A DNA stretch of 51,867 bases. It comes from a virus. Below the pieces are notes generated by a model, which was not told the DNA's origin, ran no database searches, and was given only the letters and a program-made list of their open reading frames with translations. How positions within the stretch are numbered: the first letter of the stretch is position 1; every line of letters starts with the position of its first letter. The stretch spans positions 1-51,867 of the IMG/VR virus record IMGVR_UViG_3300028769_000012, one strand, 5' to 3'. The translations under genes were made by a program, and so were the position numbers. Positions 1 to 7,996 of the stretch are shown piece by piece.

Positions 1-2
1 AT

Positions 3-857
3 TCAGGTGGATTTTCAAGTTCTTATGAACTAGGATCTGCTGTTCATGCTAGTGTATTACAACCAGAATTTTATACGATTTCTAATTTAGCTAAACCAAG
101 TGGTAAACTTGGCTTATTTACTGAGGAAGTATATAAATTTCGAAAAGAAGGATACAGTATTAAAGATTCAATGAAGTTAGCTTCTGTATCGGCGGATTAT
201 TATTCTAGTCAATTTACACAAACTAGAATCAGTACAGCTTTAAAAACTGCACTTCCTTTTTATATCAATCGTTTAAGAGCTAAAGAAATAATTGGAACAC
301 AAACATTATACTTATCTCAAGCAACGCAAGATAAACATGATTTATGTATGAATGGTATTGCAGCTAATCCTGCAATTAAAAAAGTATTATATCCTGAAGG
401 ATTATTACAAACTCCTGAAGTTTTTAATGAATATGCAATATTTGTAGAAGTTGATGTAACAGTTGACGGAATTACTAAACGAGCTAAATTAAAAGCCAAA
501 CTTGATAATTTTACAGTTAATCATGAAACTAAAGAACTTACACTAAATGATCTTAAAACAACAGGTAAACCAGTGAATTTCTTTATGGGAGGAAAATCTG
601 TAAATGCAGAAGGAGATACTATTCAACACGAAGGATCTTTTCAAAAATTTCACTATTATAGACAAATGGCAATGTATGGTTGGTTAATGAGTTGCTTAAT
701 GCAATCATCAGGAATCGATTATCAATGTAAAATGAATATGGTAGTTGTTGAAACTATTCCTACATATAAATCTAAAGTAATTCCTGTTACAAATGGTCAC
801 ATTAAACAAGGTCTTGCTGAATTCAAAAAATTATTAATATTAGTTACACATGGATAG
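3..857 (+). CDS. PD-(D/E)XK superfamily nuclease, 5' truncated by the window edge
   Basis: The reading frame is open from the first bases of the window, so the gene starts upstream; the ATG at 171 is internal, because the upstream codons continue a plausible protein (GSAVHASVLQPEFY). The core reads KAKLDNF, then about 10 residues, then LNDLKTTG, followed by a helix with a Gln/Tyr-rich stretch (FHYYRQMAMYGWLM). This is the D...(D/E)xK arrangement of RecB/Cas4/exonuclease VIII-like PD-(D/E)XK nucleases, with the conserved Q/Y helix after the lysine. Such nucleases act in phage recombination and DNA processing. It ends in TAG and overlaps the next gene by 8 bases, so the two are probably translationally coupled. 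The fold call is fairly secure; the exact substrate is not known. Confidence 0.72.
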   Translation, partial: SGGFSSSYELGSAVHASVLQPEFYTISNLAKPSGKLGLFTEEVYKFRKEGYSIKDSMKLASVSADYYSSQFTQTRISTALKTALPFYINRLRAKEIIGTQTLYLSQATQDKHDLCMNGIAANPAIKKVLYPEGLLQTPEVFNEYAIFVEVDVTVDGITKRAKLKAKLDNFTVNHETKELTLNDLKTTGKPVNFFMGGKSVNAEGDTIQHEGSFQKFHYYRQMAMYGWLMSCLMQSSGIDYQCKMNMVVVETIPTYKSKVIPVTNGHIKQGLAEFKKLLILVTHG

Positions 858-1236
858 ACATTCAGTAGAATCTACTGTTATTACTTTAAATGGGTTAGTT
901 TGTGATGATAAAAGAAGTGTTTACCATAAAGTTTTTTCATTAGGCAATTTTGAGTCTGGTGATATGAATGATAAGTTGATGCTAATTTCATTAGTTGCTT
1001 TAGCCTATAGAAAGATGAAAGAAAAAGATGTGGAAATGACACCTTTAAAACTGCTGATGAAACTTACAAGAGAAGAAAAGAGTAATTCTGGTTTTTATCA
1101 GTTCTTAGAAGCTCTTGCAATTCTTGTTGAAGATTTATCCTATGGGTGCACAAAGATTGACACTTGTGGTATGAAAACCTCACAAGAGATTATTAACAAA
1201 ATTAAAGAAATTTTATCACAATGGCTTCCATTTTAG
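850..1236 (+). CDS. hypothetical early protein, 128 aa
   Basis: I do not recognise this protein. It is a soluble, mostly helical 128-residue product with a Lys/Glu-rich middle, two cysteines near the C-terminus (YGCTKIDTCG) and no membrane segment. It overlaps the upstream nuclease by 8 bases and the downstream AAA+ ATPase by 16 bases, so the three form one translational unit, and it may be an accessory factor of the nuclease or the ATPase. That role is inferred from position only. It ends in TAG, showing that TAG is a real stop codon in this genome. Confidence 0.6.
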   Translation: MDRHSVESTVITLNGLVCDDKRSVYHKVFSLGNFESGDMNDKLMLISLVALAYRKMKEKDVEMTPLKLLMKLTREEKSNSGFYQFLEALAILVEDLSYGCTKIDTCGMKTSQEIINKIKEILSQWLPF

Positions 1237-2168
1237 ACCCAGACGTACCACAATTATTTGTATTAGAAGATTTTATAGAAATGCATAGAGAAAATAGTAG
1301 AGAAGAAGATGACGAAGAAAACAAAGTATCAATATGGGTTAAAACCGGAGATATTATTCGTGCGTCAATTGATGAAGAAAAATTTGAAAAACTAGAACCA
1401 GGTGTTTATACAGTTGATTATTCTAGAGAAGCAGGTTTATTTATAAAACAAATGGATGTAAAGTCTGATGAATTATTTGTATTTAGTGATTCAATTACAA
1501 CAAAACTAATGGAAGAAATTAACATGTTTTGGGATAAAGCGGATCGTTATAAAGAAAACAAATTAATTCACAAACGTGGTATTCTTTTAGAAGGATATCC
1601 TGGAACTGGTAAAAGTTCAATCATTTCAATCTTATCGAAAGAAATTATGAACAGAGGTGGTGTTGTATTTAAAATTACAGGTTATCGTAATTTAGATCAT
1701 TATGTAGAATTTCTACGTACATGTTTTAGAAAAGTACAACCAGATACTCCGGTTATAACAATTCTTGAAGATTTGGATCAGTATGAAGATGTTGAGATGG
1801 AATTATTAGATTTTTTAGATGGTAAAACCCATTTAGATCATCATGTTGTTATTGCAACAACAAATAATACTCAAGTAATTCCTGATACTTTCTTAAGACC
1901 AAGTCGTATAGACTTAAAAATAGAAATACCTTTACCTTGTGAAAACACACGTAAAGAATATTTTGAACATAAAAATGTTCCTAGTGCTGATATTGCCGAG
2001 CTTGTAGAAAAGTCGGATAAGTTTTCATTAGCTGATCTGAAAGAATTATATATTAGTATATATCTATTGGATTACTCTGTGGATGAAGCAATTGCAAAAA
2101 TTGATTCTCCGAGAGATAAAAAAAGTTATATGGAATCTCCTATACACAAAACAGTATTGGGAATTTAA
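1221..2168 (+). CDS. AAA+ ATPase, BCS1/FtsH-like
   Basis: A 315-residue protein with an N-terminal domain of about 110 residues and a single AAA+ module. Walker A is GYPGTGKS (residues 125-132), Walker B is ITILEDLDQ (about 179-187), a sensor-1-like segment is IATTNNT, and an arginine-finger region reads LRPSRID. The spacing and the phrase KRGILLEGYPGTGKSS resemble BCS1-type and FtsH-type AAA ATPases, which remodel or unfold proteins as rings. Related AAA ATPases occur in the replication modules of crAss-like phages. The start overlaps the preceding gene. A 120-base regulatory gap follows, so this is the last gene of its transcription unit. The substrate is unknown. Confidence 0.82.
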   Translation: MASILDPDVPQLFVLEDFIEMHRENSREEDDEENKVSIWVKTGDIIRASIDEEKFEKLEPGVYTVDYSREAGLFIKQMDVKSDELFVFSDSITTKLMEEINMFWDKADRYKENKLIHKRGILLEGYPGTGKSSIISILSKEIMNRGGVVFKITGYRNLDHYVEFLRTCFRKVQPDTPVITILEDLDQYEDVEMELLDFLDGKTHLDHHVVIATTNNTQVIPDTFLRPSRIDLKIEIPLPCENTRKEYFEHKNVPSADIAELVEKSDKFSLADLKELYISIYLLDYSVDEAIAKIDSPRDKKSYMESPIHKTVLGI

Positions 2169-2189
2169 CATTTTTTAACAAGGTGTATA

Positions 2190-2210
2190 GCTTTTATTCC
2201 AAATAAAAGC
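2190..2210. promoter_or_regulatory. inverted repeat overlapping a promoter (possible operator)
   Basis: Perfect 8-bp inverted repeat GCTTTTAT-tccaa-ATAAAAGC. It overlaps the upstream half of the promoter-like element at 2195-2220. It is AT-rich and not followed by a T-run, so it is a poor terminator for the ATPase gene and a better candidate for a regulator binding site. The function is inferred. Confidence 0.35.
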
Positions 2211-2220
2211 ATTATCTTTG
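2195..2220 (+). promoter_or_regulatory. promoter, TATTCCAAA-N9-TAnnTTTG type
   Basis: TATTCCAAA is followed after exactly 9 bases by TATCTTTG. TAnnTTTG is the Bacteroidota -7 element. The same upstream 9-mer with the same spacing precedes the lysin gene at 15570-15595, which makes a chance match unlikely. It would drive the gene starting at 2288 with a leader of about 60 bases. Confidence 0.6.
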
Positions 2221-2287
2221 TATTGTAATTAGATGAGGAAAACGCATAGATGAAAATTAAATTATTACAAAAAATGTAAAAGGACTT

Positions 2288-2974
2288 ATGAAAACAGTAG
2301 AAGTACAAGGGTACAACAAACAAGCAGCTTTAGAAGCAACAGGATTAGACGTGAAATTAGAAATGTTGAAAAACGCTACACAAGCATGGAAAAAAGAAGG
2401 ATCTCCAGTAAATACAAAAGATCTTAATCGTTTCATGGCTGATTATATCAAGAAAAATAAAGCAGTTGGTGCTTATTTAGTAGTTGATGCAGCGTCTGAT
2501 GATACTCGTTTACGTCCATATAGTGTGATTAATGAAACAACTATTGGAAAACGTAAAACTATCACAGTATACCAAATCAAAGAAGCTGAACTAGCAGTTA
2601 AATTTCATACTGAAAAGAAAACAGTAATTGATCCAGAAACAAAAGAAGAAAAAGAAGTAGAATTCCAATCTCCTTATCGTAAAGAAACAATTACAGTAGA
2701 ATTCAAAAATGAGGATGGTGAATTAGAAACCAAAACTAAAGAAGTTGAAATTCCTGAAGTTAAAGTTATCGCTACCGGTGCTGTTGAAGCTCGTGCTGAT
2801 AAAAAAGATTTAGCTCTTAAAATCATGAAAGAGTTGATCGAAGCAAACAAAAAAGACTACGTTATTGAAATCGTAAAAGAAGTAACTGACGGTCAAAAAT
2901 ATGCAGGTTATGGACAATATACTCCATCAAAATCTGCAAAATTAGGTAAATTCTTGTTTTTCGTACAAGAGTAA
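2288..2974 (+). CDS. hypothetical protein, own promoter and terminator, 228 aa
   Basis: A 228-residue, strongly charged Lys/Glu-rich protein with no cysteine and no membrane segment. The middle contains a long beta-prone stretch with acidic and basic repeats (about residues 115-160); the C-terminus ends in a glycine/tyrosine-rich segment (YAGYGQYTPS). I cannot assign a family. It is the only early gene with both a dedicated promoter and a dedicated strong terminator, which suggests an abundant or separately controlled product. A DNA-binding or other stoichiometric replication protein is possible but not shown by the sequence. Codon choice is more even and less AT-biased than in its neighbours, consistent with high expression. 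Confidence 0.65.
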   Translation: MKTVEVQGYNKQAALEATGLDVKLEMLKNATQAWKKEGSPVNTKDLNRFMADYIKKNKAVGAYLVVDAASDDTRLRPYSVINETTIGKRKTITVYQIKEAELAVKFHTEKKTVIDPETKEEKEVEFQSPYRKETITVEFKNEDGELETKTKEVEIPEVKVIATGAVEARADKKDLALKIMKELIEANKKDYVIEIVKEVTDGQKYAGYGQYTPSKSAKLGKFLFFVQE

Positions 2975-3023
2975 TCACTAGGGAATTAGCAACCCAGTCT
3001 TTAGACAAATAGCTAATATTTTT

Positions 3024-3058
3024 AAAAGGTCGATAGATTAATTTCTATCGGCCTTTTT
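3024..3058 (+). terminator. intrinsic terminator after the 2288 gene
   Basis: A 13-bp stem (AAAAGGTCGATAG paired with CTATCGGCCTTTT, one G-U pair) with a short AT loop and a T-run. It ends the single-gene unit before the next operon. Confidence 0.85.
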
Positions 3059-3101
3059 CATTTTATAAACATAACGGCGTAACAGCACATACAAAAAATA
3101 A

Positions 3102-4484
3102 ATGGATAAAAAGAAAGTAGTAAAAAGCGATGCTTCAGTAGATGCCGCATTTGATGGAAGAACACTGATTTCAGTTGATAGAGATAATTCGCAATCAATT
3201 AAGATTGGTTCAGAAACAGTTGGCAAGATATCTGGATATAAGTTTAAGATCTTAGTTCGTAATAAACCAGCCATTGAAGGTGAATTTACCCGCGAAGAAG
3301 TTGACTTAATGTACAGATTGTATTCTGCCGAAGGATCAAATTTAACTCAACGCACAATATCAAGATATTTCCCGAACTATACATTTCAGGATTTCAAAAA
3401 GATATTAAAAGCCTTTGGTGTTACCAAAGCCGCTTCTCCTATAGCACCGCATGTTATTGAGGAGAAATCAACAGATGAGTTAATCACATTAACTCTACAA
3501 AACAAAGAAAACGATTTTCTAAGAAAATTAGAACAAGATAGAACTCGGTTAACTGAAACCAAACTAAGAGAAATGACTGGTAAGTATTATGACTTGAAAC
3601 AACAAGTCGCAAACTTTTCAGAATTTATTAGTTCATTAAACATCACTGGAACAGCTGTAGTAAATACTCCACTAGTAAAAAATGATGTTACACTTATGGT
3701 ATATCTAAGTGATATGCATATTGGTGCCGAAGTTTCAGATTATTCTATATATGGAAACCGTTTTGATTATGATGTAGCAACAGAACGCTTATTCAAAATC
3801 TATGAAAAAGCACGTTCATTAGCATTAGTAACCGGAGCTACAAATATAATTGTTTGTAATAATGGTGATGCCTTAGATGGTTATAATGCTGAAACAACTC
3901 GTGGAGGTCATACTTTACCTCAAAATATGAATAATAAAGATCAATTTAAGAATTATGTAAAAATGATGACTAAATTTTTCTCTAATCTTTCTTCTTGTGG
4001 TCAATTCTCTAACATTAAATATGTTAGTGTTGAAGGTGGAAACCATGATGGAGATTTTGGATTTGTTGCAAATAAAGCTTTAGAAGCTGTATTAGAAGTA
4101 ATCAATCCTAATATTGAAGTTGAAATTTTTGAAAAATATATTCAACACTTTACAGTTGGTAATCATACTTTTGTATTATGTCATGGTAAAGATGCAAAGG
4201 ATGTATTTAGAAATATGCCACTTGTAATCAACGATAAGACCGAAAATCAAATCAGAGAATACTTGGATTATAATGAAATTACTGGTAAAAATGTTCACTT
4301 TATAAAAGGTGATTTACATCAATCTGCAACTACTTATGCTAAAAAGTTCAGATATAAAGCAGTAGCTTCATTCTTTGGTTCTAGTGAATGGATTCATAAA
4401 AACTTTGGTAATACACCAGCAGCTTGTGATTTCGATATTGTAGATGGTGATAGTATTTTAGAAACTCGTTTAGTATTAAGTTAA
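3102..4484 (+). CDS. metallophosphoesterase (calcineurin-like) with N-terminal helical domain
   Basis: A 460-residue protein. Residues about 200-450 hold the full calcineurin-like metal site in order: SDMHIG (D-x-H), NNGDALDG (GD), EGGNHDGD (GNHD), LCHGKD (H), and KGDLHQ (G-D-x-H). The first 190 residues are a charged region with a segment that looks like a helix-turn-helix or replication-initiator-type helical bundle (LTQRTISRYFPNYTFQDFKKIL), then a coiled stretch. The family contains phosphodiesterases including SbcD/Mre11-like nucleases, so a role in phage DNA processing is likely but a specific substrate cannot be read. It starts a long operon running to 15486. Confidence 0.78.
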   Translation: MDKKKVVKSDASVDAAFDGRTLISVDRDNSQSIKIGSETVGKISGYKFKILVRNKPAIEGEFTREEVDLMYRLYSAEGSNLTQRTISRYFPNYTFQDFKKILKAFGVTKAASPIAPHVIEEKSTDELITLTLQNKENDFLRKLEQDRTRLTETKLREMTGKYYDLKQQVANFSEFISSLNITGTAVVNTPLVKNDVTLMVYLSDMHIGAEVSDYSIYGNRFDYDVATERLFKIYEKARSLALVTGATNIIVCNNGDALDGYNAETTRGGHTLPQNMNNKDQFKNYVKMMTKFFSNLSSCGQFSNIKYVSVEGGNHDGDFGFVANKALEAVLEVINPNIEVEIFEKYIQHFTVGNHTFVLCHGKDAKDVFRNMPLVINDKTENQIREYLDYNEITGKNVHFIKGDLHQSATTYAKKFRYKAVASFFGSSEWIHKNFGNTPAACDFDIVDGDSILETRLVLS

Positions 4485-4485
4485 T

Positions 4486-4821
4486 ATGGAAGAAGAAAAA
4501 ATATATCAACCTCATGAATTGTATTTTTCAATTTATAAAGATCCAGAAGAAGATTCATCTGATTATTGGGCTGTAGGTTGGACAGTTTGTTTTACTACAA
4601 TTGAATGGTTTAATGAAGAACACTGTCAATCTGATGATTTAGGTGGACATAATGTAAATAACGAAGCTTTAATTAAAGCTGGATTATGTGATACTGAATT
4701 ATTAGAATCAGTATTTGAAGTAGAAATAGGTGATACAAAAGAAGAAATTCATCAAAATTTATTAGATGCTGGATTTATTTTTAATGTCGAATTTGATAAT
4801 TTTATGAATCAATACAGTTAA
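4486..4821 (+). CDS. hypothetical acidic protein, 111 aa
   Basis: Not recognised. A very acidic small protein (Asp/Glu-rich, with SDYWAVGWTVCF near the N-terminus). It starts 1 base after the metallophosphoesterase stop and ends 1 base before the next gene, so it belongs to the same operon. Small acidic proteins in phage early regions often bind host enzymes or mimic DNA, but nothing here proves that. Confidence 0.6.
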   Translation: MEEEKIYQPHELYFSIYKDPEEDSSDYWAVGWTVCFTTIEWFNEEHCQSDDLGGHNVNNEALIKAGLCDTELLESVFEVEIGDTKEEIHQNLLDAGFIFNVEFDNFMNQYS

Positions 4822-4822
4822 T

Positions 4823-5404
4823 ATGAAAAGACTTCCTAGTGATTTTACAAAAGAATTATGGGGAAAGCAAATGTTAGAAGATTTCAGGCCTGCTTCGGCA
4901 GAACCTGAAATCGAAGACATTTACAAACATAATTATATGGTAGTGTCTAATATGAGAATGAAAACTCTTAAAAAGACTATACCATTTTCTAAATGTGCAA
5001 CAGATGGATTGATTGAATTTTCTTATGGAGGTAAAACTTTTATGGGAATTCAAGAAGTTAAGTTTAAAAAAGCTTATACAGATTGGCAATTAAAACAACA
5101 ATTAGTTCAAGCTTTAATGTATGAATGGATGTTTGAACAAGCCGAAGTTGAATATAAACTTAGTGTTTTTATATTAAATAGCGAATCATATTTTGCTTAT
5201 GTGTATAATGATGAAATTCAACAACTTAAAAAAACTTTGTGGTCAATTTTTCCTGAAATAACCGAAACTCCTTGTAAAGCCTATAAAAATAAGCTTATTC
5301 AGGATGTTATCCGAAAGAAAGTTATTCCAATTAATAAATCACAAATTACAGATAATTATTCAATGCACGGAACAATCCGTGATATATGTAAACACTGTTT
5401 ATAA
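4823..5404 (+). CDS. PD-(D/E)XK-like nuclease, 193 aa
   Basis: The central region reads ATDGLIEFSYGG and then GIQEVKFKK followed by QLKQQLVQALMYEWMF. That matches the PD-(D/E)XK pattern: an Asp, an E-x-K about 15 residues later on the next strand, then a helix with a conserved Gln and Tyr. Trp codons are all TGG. It is the second nuclease of this superfamily in the window and differs from the one at the left edge. The C-terminus ends in a Cys/His cluster (RDICKHCL), seen in Cas4-like and RecB-like nucleases that carry an iron-sulphur cluster, but too few cysteines are present to claim a cluster. The gene ends TAA and overlaps the next start. Confidence 0.6.
   Translation: MKRLPSDFTKELWGKQMLEDFRPASAEPEIEDIYKHNYMVVSNMRMKTLKKTIPFSKCATDGLIEFSYGGKTFMGIQEVKFKKAYTDWQLKQQLVQALMYEWMFEQAEVEYKLSVFILNSESYFAYVYNDEIQQLKKTLWSIFPEITETPCKAYKNKLIQDVIRKKVIPINKSQITDNYSMHGTIRDICKHCL
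4881..4911 (+). other. UUCG-tetraloop hairpin inside a coding region
   Basis: ATTTCAGG (4881-4888) pairs perfectly with CCTGAAAT (4904-4911). An inner CTGC-TTCG-GCAG forms a C(UUCG)G tetraloop, separated from the outer stem by a small asymmetric internal loop. It begins 58 bases after the start codon of the nuclease gene. The function is unknown; it could affect translation or mRNA processing. Confidence 0.5.
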
Positions 5405-5775
5405 TGAAGTATTATTTAATTAAAGAAACAACGTGGTTTTACGATCCCCACGGTACTCCAGATTTTGGAGGAGAAACAAAAGAAGTTATTGAGGATGATG
5501 AAGAATCAGGTATAACAATTGATGGAACATATATTAGTGGATATCGTTATAATGATTATTTGGATTGTAAAGATGAAGAAATGGATTTATATTTTGATGA
5601 TGATGATGAAACTGATTTTGAATATTATCTTAAACCTGATGATTATGACAAAGTTATGAAACTATCTGGTCAAGATGGTTATAATTGTGAAGAAACTGAT
5701 TTTGAAATTAAAGAAATCTCCGAAGAACAATATAATAGATACAAAGAAATTATCAATGAATACAGTAAAATATAA
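5404..5775 (+). CDS. hypothetical acidic protein, 123 aa
   Basis: Unrecognised, extremely acidic protein with runs of Asp/Glu (for example FDDDDETDFEYY) and many tyrosines. It overlaps the preceding and the following gene by one base each (TAATG junctions), which indicates tight translational coupling in the early operon. It could be a DNA mimic or a protein inhibitor judging by charge, which is only a suggestion. Confidence 0.6.
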   Translation: MKYYLIKETTWFYDPHGTPDFGGETKEVIEDDEESGITIDGTYISGYRYNDYLDCKDEEMDLYFDDDDETDFEYYLKPDDYDKVMKLSGQDGYNCEETDFEIKEISEEQYNRYKEIINEYSKI

Positions 5776-6539
5776 TGGATATTAGTGTATCGGAATTGTT
5801 GAAAGGAAAAGCAACAATTATAAAAAATAAAGAATTTTTCCAAACTAAAAATTATGCAGAGCCTTTTTTGGAAAGAATGTCTGCATTTACAGATGATTTT
5901 CGTATTCAGGTTAAAATGCCTGATCAAATGACAGGTAGCAAAGATGCAACTGATTTAACTTATAATAGAGTTCTTATTCAAGCAGTGATGCCGAGAGAAC
6001 ATTCAATTGATGACCATGATGAAGTTATCGGTTTTTTATATGGTATTGATGTTAAGAAACCTGTTGCTAAAATATATAGAGGGTATTTAAACCAAGCATG
6101 TACTAACTTGACAGTATTCAATCCTCAGTGGATGGATGTGCAAGAAATGACTCCTGGTGATCCCTTAAATTACAATGCTGTTAAACAATTGATGGAACAA
6201 ACCAACGATTTTCAAACAACATTAAAGAAATTAAAAGCCACAACTATTAGTAGAAATTTGAGAAAACAATACTTAGGTGAGTGGGTTGACTATTCAATGC
6301 GTGAAAGTCAAGACTATGGATATGGTAAAGTAAAAATTGCAGTATCCACCCCGATTGATGCTTATAAGCAATTATTCATTGATCAAGACAGTGCTTATTA
6401 CATTCCAGAAGGAGTAGATCCGAATATGTTTGATGTATATAATGCATTTACTCAAATTATTACCGATGATAAAAAGGATATTGTTAATAAATTCGAAAAG
6501 TCAATTATAATAGGAAAAATGCTTGGAGTTGTATCCTAA
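5775..6539 (+). CDS. hypothetical conserved-type early protein, 254 aa
   Basis: A 254-residue soluble protein with a distinctive central segment (YRGYLNQACTNLTVFNP) followed by a helical region. It vaguely recalls DUF932-like phage/plasmid proteins, in which a similar RG-LN-ACTN stretch occurs, but I cannot confirm this without a profile search. It is the last gene before the GIY-YIG insertion, and the 85-base gap after it is AT-rich. All Trp codons are TGG and the stop is TAA. Confidence 0.55.
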   Translation: MDISVSELLKGKATIIKNKEFFQTKNYAEPFLERMSAFTDDFRIQVKMPDQMTGSKDATDLTYNRVLIQAVMPREHSIDDHDEVIGFLYGIDVKKPVAKIYRGYLNQACTNLTVFNPQWMDVQEMTPGDPLNYNAVKQLMEQTNDFQTTLKKLKATTISRNLRKQYLGEWVDYSMRESQDYGYGKVKIAVSTPIDAYKQLFIDQDSAYYIPEGVDPNMFDVYNAFTQIITDDKKDIVNKFEKSIIIGKMLGVVS

Positions 6540-6593
6540 TCATTATATTTTATAGTTTTTACATAATATAGTTTTTTCATAAAATTATTTTAT

Positions 6594-6601
6594 TATTTTT
6601 G
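6594..6601 (+). promoter_or_regulatory. -7 promoter element of the GIY-YIG gene
   Basis: TATTTTTG fits the Bacteroidota TAnnTTTG -7 element and lies 23 bases upstream of the ATG. The leader (TTTTGTATAA, a run of A, then AAAATATGGGT) closely matches the leader of the HNH gene on the other strand near 49120-49147. Confidence 0.5.
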
Positions 6602-6624
6602 TATAAACTAAAAAATTATAAAAT

Positions 6625-7515
6625 ATGGGTAAAACATTAACAACACAAGAATTTATTGAGAAAGCAAAATTAGTTCATAATGAAAAATACGATTATTCTA
6701 AAGTTGATTATAAAAAATCATCTAAGAAAGTAATAATTGTATGTAAAGAACATGGTGAATTTGAACAAACTCCGAATATTCATTTAGATAATCATGGGTG
6801 TCCAGCTTGTTCTAAATTAAAAAAGCGAAACGATATTTCAAAAATTCCAAATATAAAATTATCTAATTATATTGTTTCAAATCCGATTGAACTTTCAGGA
6901 AAATTAGAAATAATAGGATCTATTTATTTATTTATAAATCCTATAAATAATAAAAAATATATTGGAAAAACAATTATGAAATTAAGTAGTAGATTTTCTG
7001 CACATTTAAATAAATCAAAACATTCTGATTACTATTTTTATAGATCCATCCGTAAATATGGATGAAATGTATTTGAAAAACATGTATTATATCAAACAGA
7101 AATAGTTGATAACAATAAAGAAAATAAAAAATTAATAGATTCTATTATTTGTGGAAAAGAAATAGAATTTATTAATTTATTTGAATCAAATAATCCTAAA
7201 TTTGGATATAATGAAACAAATGGAGGTGAAGGAACAGCTGGATGTAAATTTTCTAATAAAGTTAAAGAAAAAATGAGTAATGCTAGAAAAGGTAAAGGAA
7301 ATTCAATGTATGGAAAAACATTAGATAAAAATCCTAGATCTATTCCAATTTTACAATTAGATTCTAATAATAATATAATAAAAAGATGGAGCTGTGCTGT
7401 TGAAATACATCAAGAATTAGGATACTCTATTAGTAGAATTAGAGATTGTTACAATAATAAATGTGAGATATATAAAAAATATAAATGGATAAAAGAAGAA
7501 AATTATGGAAAATAA
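6625..7515 (+). CDS. GIY-YIG homing endonuclease, contains one TGA read as Trp
   Basis: With TGA as Trp this is a 296-residue protein. Residues 1-62 form the Cys-rich N-terminal module typical of phage homing nucleases (FIEKAKLVHNEKYDYSKV, then CKEHGEF and CPAC). Residues 98-160 are the GIY-YIG domain: SIYLFINP, KKYIGKT, an Arg at 123 and His at 127. NUMOD3-like (KVKEKMSNARKGKGNSMYGK) and NUMOD1-like DNA-binding repeats follow. The TGA is codon 147 in SIRKYG-W-NVFE, where the family has a conserved Trp. With TGA as stop the protein would lose its C-terminal two thirds of the catalytic domain and all DNA-binding modules. The gene sits between two early genes and overlaps the next by 11 bases. 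It is a mobile element inserted between genes. Confidence 0.9.
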
Positions 7516-7822
7516 AATAAGATGTCCAAAATGTAGTTCAGATAAATTAACAGCAAACAAGAAAGGATTTAGTGGAGGAAAAGCTGTAATAGGTGGATTA
7601 TTAACTGGTGGTATTGGATTAACTGCTGGTTTTATTGGTAGTAATAAGATACAAATAACATGTATAAATTGTGGTCATATGTTTAAACCTGGACAAGGTA
7701 TTTCTGAAAATGAATTAACTGATGAAGAAATATTATCATCTAATTCATCTAATCAAGGATGTATGTATACTATGATTGGTATATTTGCATTAATTGTATT
7801 TATAACAATATTATTTTTATAA
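7505..7822 (+). CDS. zinc-ribbon protein with C-terminal membrane helix, 105 aa
   Basis: The N-terminus has CPKC and a later CINC, a four-cysteine zinc ribbon interrupted by a Gly-rich stretch (GGKAVIGGLLTGGIGLTAG). Residues about 87-105 form one hydrophobic helix (MIGIFALIVFITILFL) at the extreme C-terminus. Similar bacterial zinc-ribbon/Gly-rich/TM proteins exist, but the function is unknown. The start codon lies inside the last codons of the GIY-YIG gene. A membrane-anchored regulator or superinfection factor would fit but is speculation. Confidence 0.6.
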   Translation: MENKIRCPKCSSDKLTANKKGFSGGKAVIGGLLTGGIGLTAGFIGSNKIQITCINCGHMFKPGQGISENELTDEEILSSNSSNQGCMYTMIGIFALIVFITILFL

Positions 7823-7825
7823 AAT

Positions 7826-7996
7826 ATGGAACCAGAAGAATTAAAAACAGTTGATATTACAGTAATGTTGACAATGAGTGTAGAAGTACCTATTGATACA
7901 ACTGATGATATATTAAGAGAAGAAACTATGACTATATTAACTAGAGATTTACGTCATACAGATTTTGAAATTGAAGAAATATTAATTGAAGATTAA
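7826..7996 (+). CDS. hypothetical small protein, 56 aa
   Basis: ATG at 7826 opens a 56-codon frame (starting MEPEELKTVDITVMLTMSVE) that ends in TAA. It begins 3 bases after the preceding gene and its stop overlaps the next ATG by one base (TAATG), which is why I accept it. It is acidic, mostly beta-strand followed by a helix, and resembles the neighbouring 55-56 residue proteins at 8258 and 9192 in size. No family is recognised. Confidence 0.6.
   Translation: MEPEELKTVDITVMLTMSVEVPIDTTDDILREETMTILTRDLRHTDFEIEEILIED

Noticed and set aside
2250-2279. Nine-codon leader peptide frame before the 2288 gene
   Set aside because: It is too short to support, and no regulatory pattern (stacked rare codons, overlapping hairpins) is seen.
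2975-3020. tRNA or small RNA between the 2288 gene and its terminator
   Set aside because: Only a weak ATTAGC/GCTAAT pairing is seen; no cloverleaf can be drawn.
6540-6624. Group I intron or other RNA at the GIY-YIG gene
   Set aside because: The flanking genes are complete and the gaps are only 85 and less than 0 bases, leaving no room for an intron. The endonuclease is inserted between genes.
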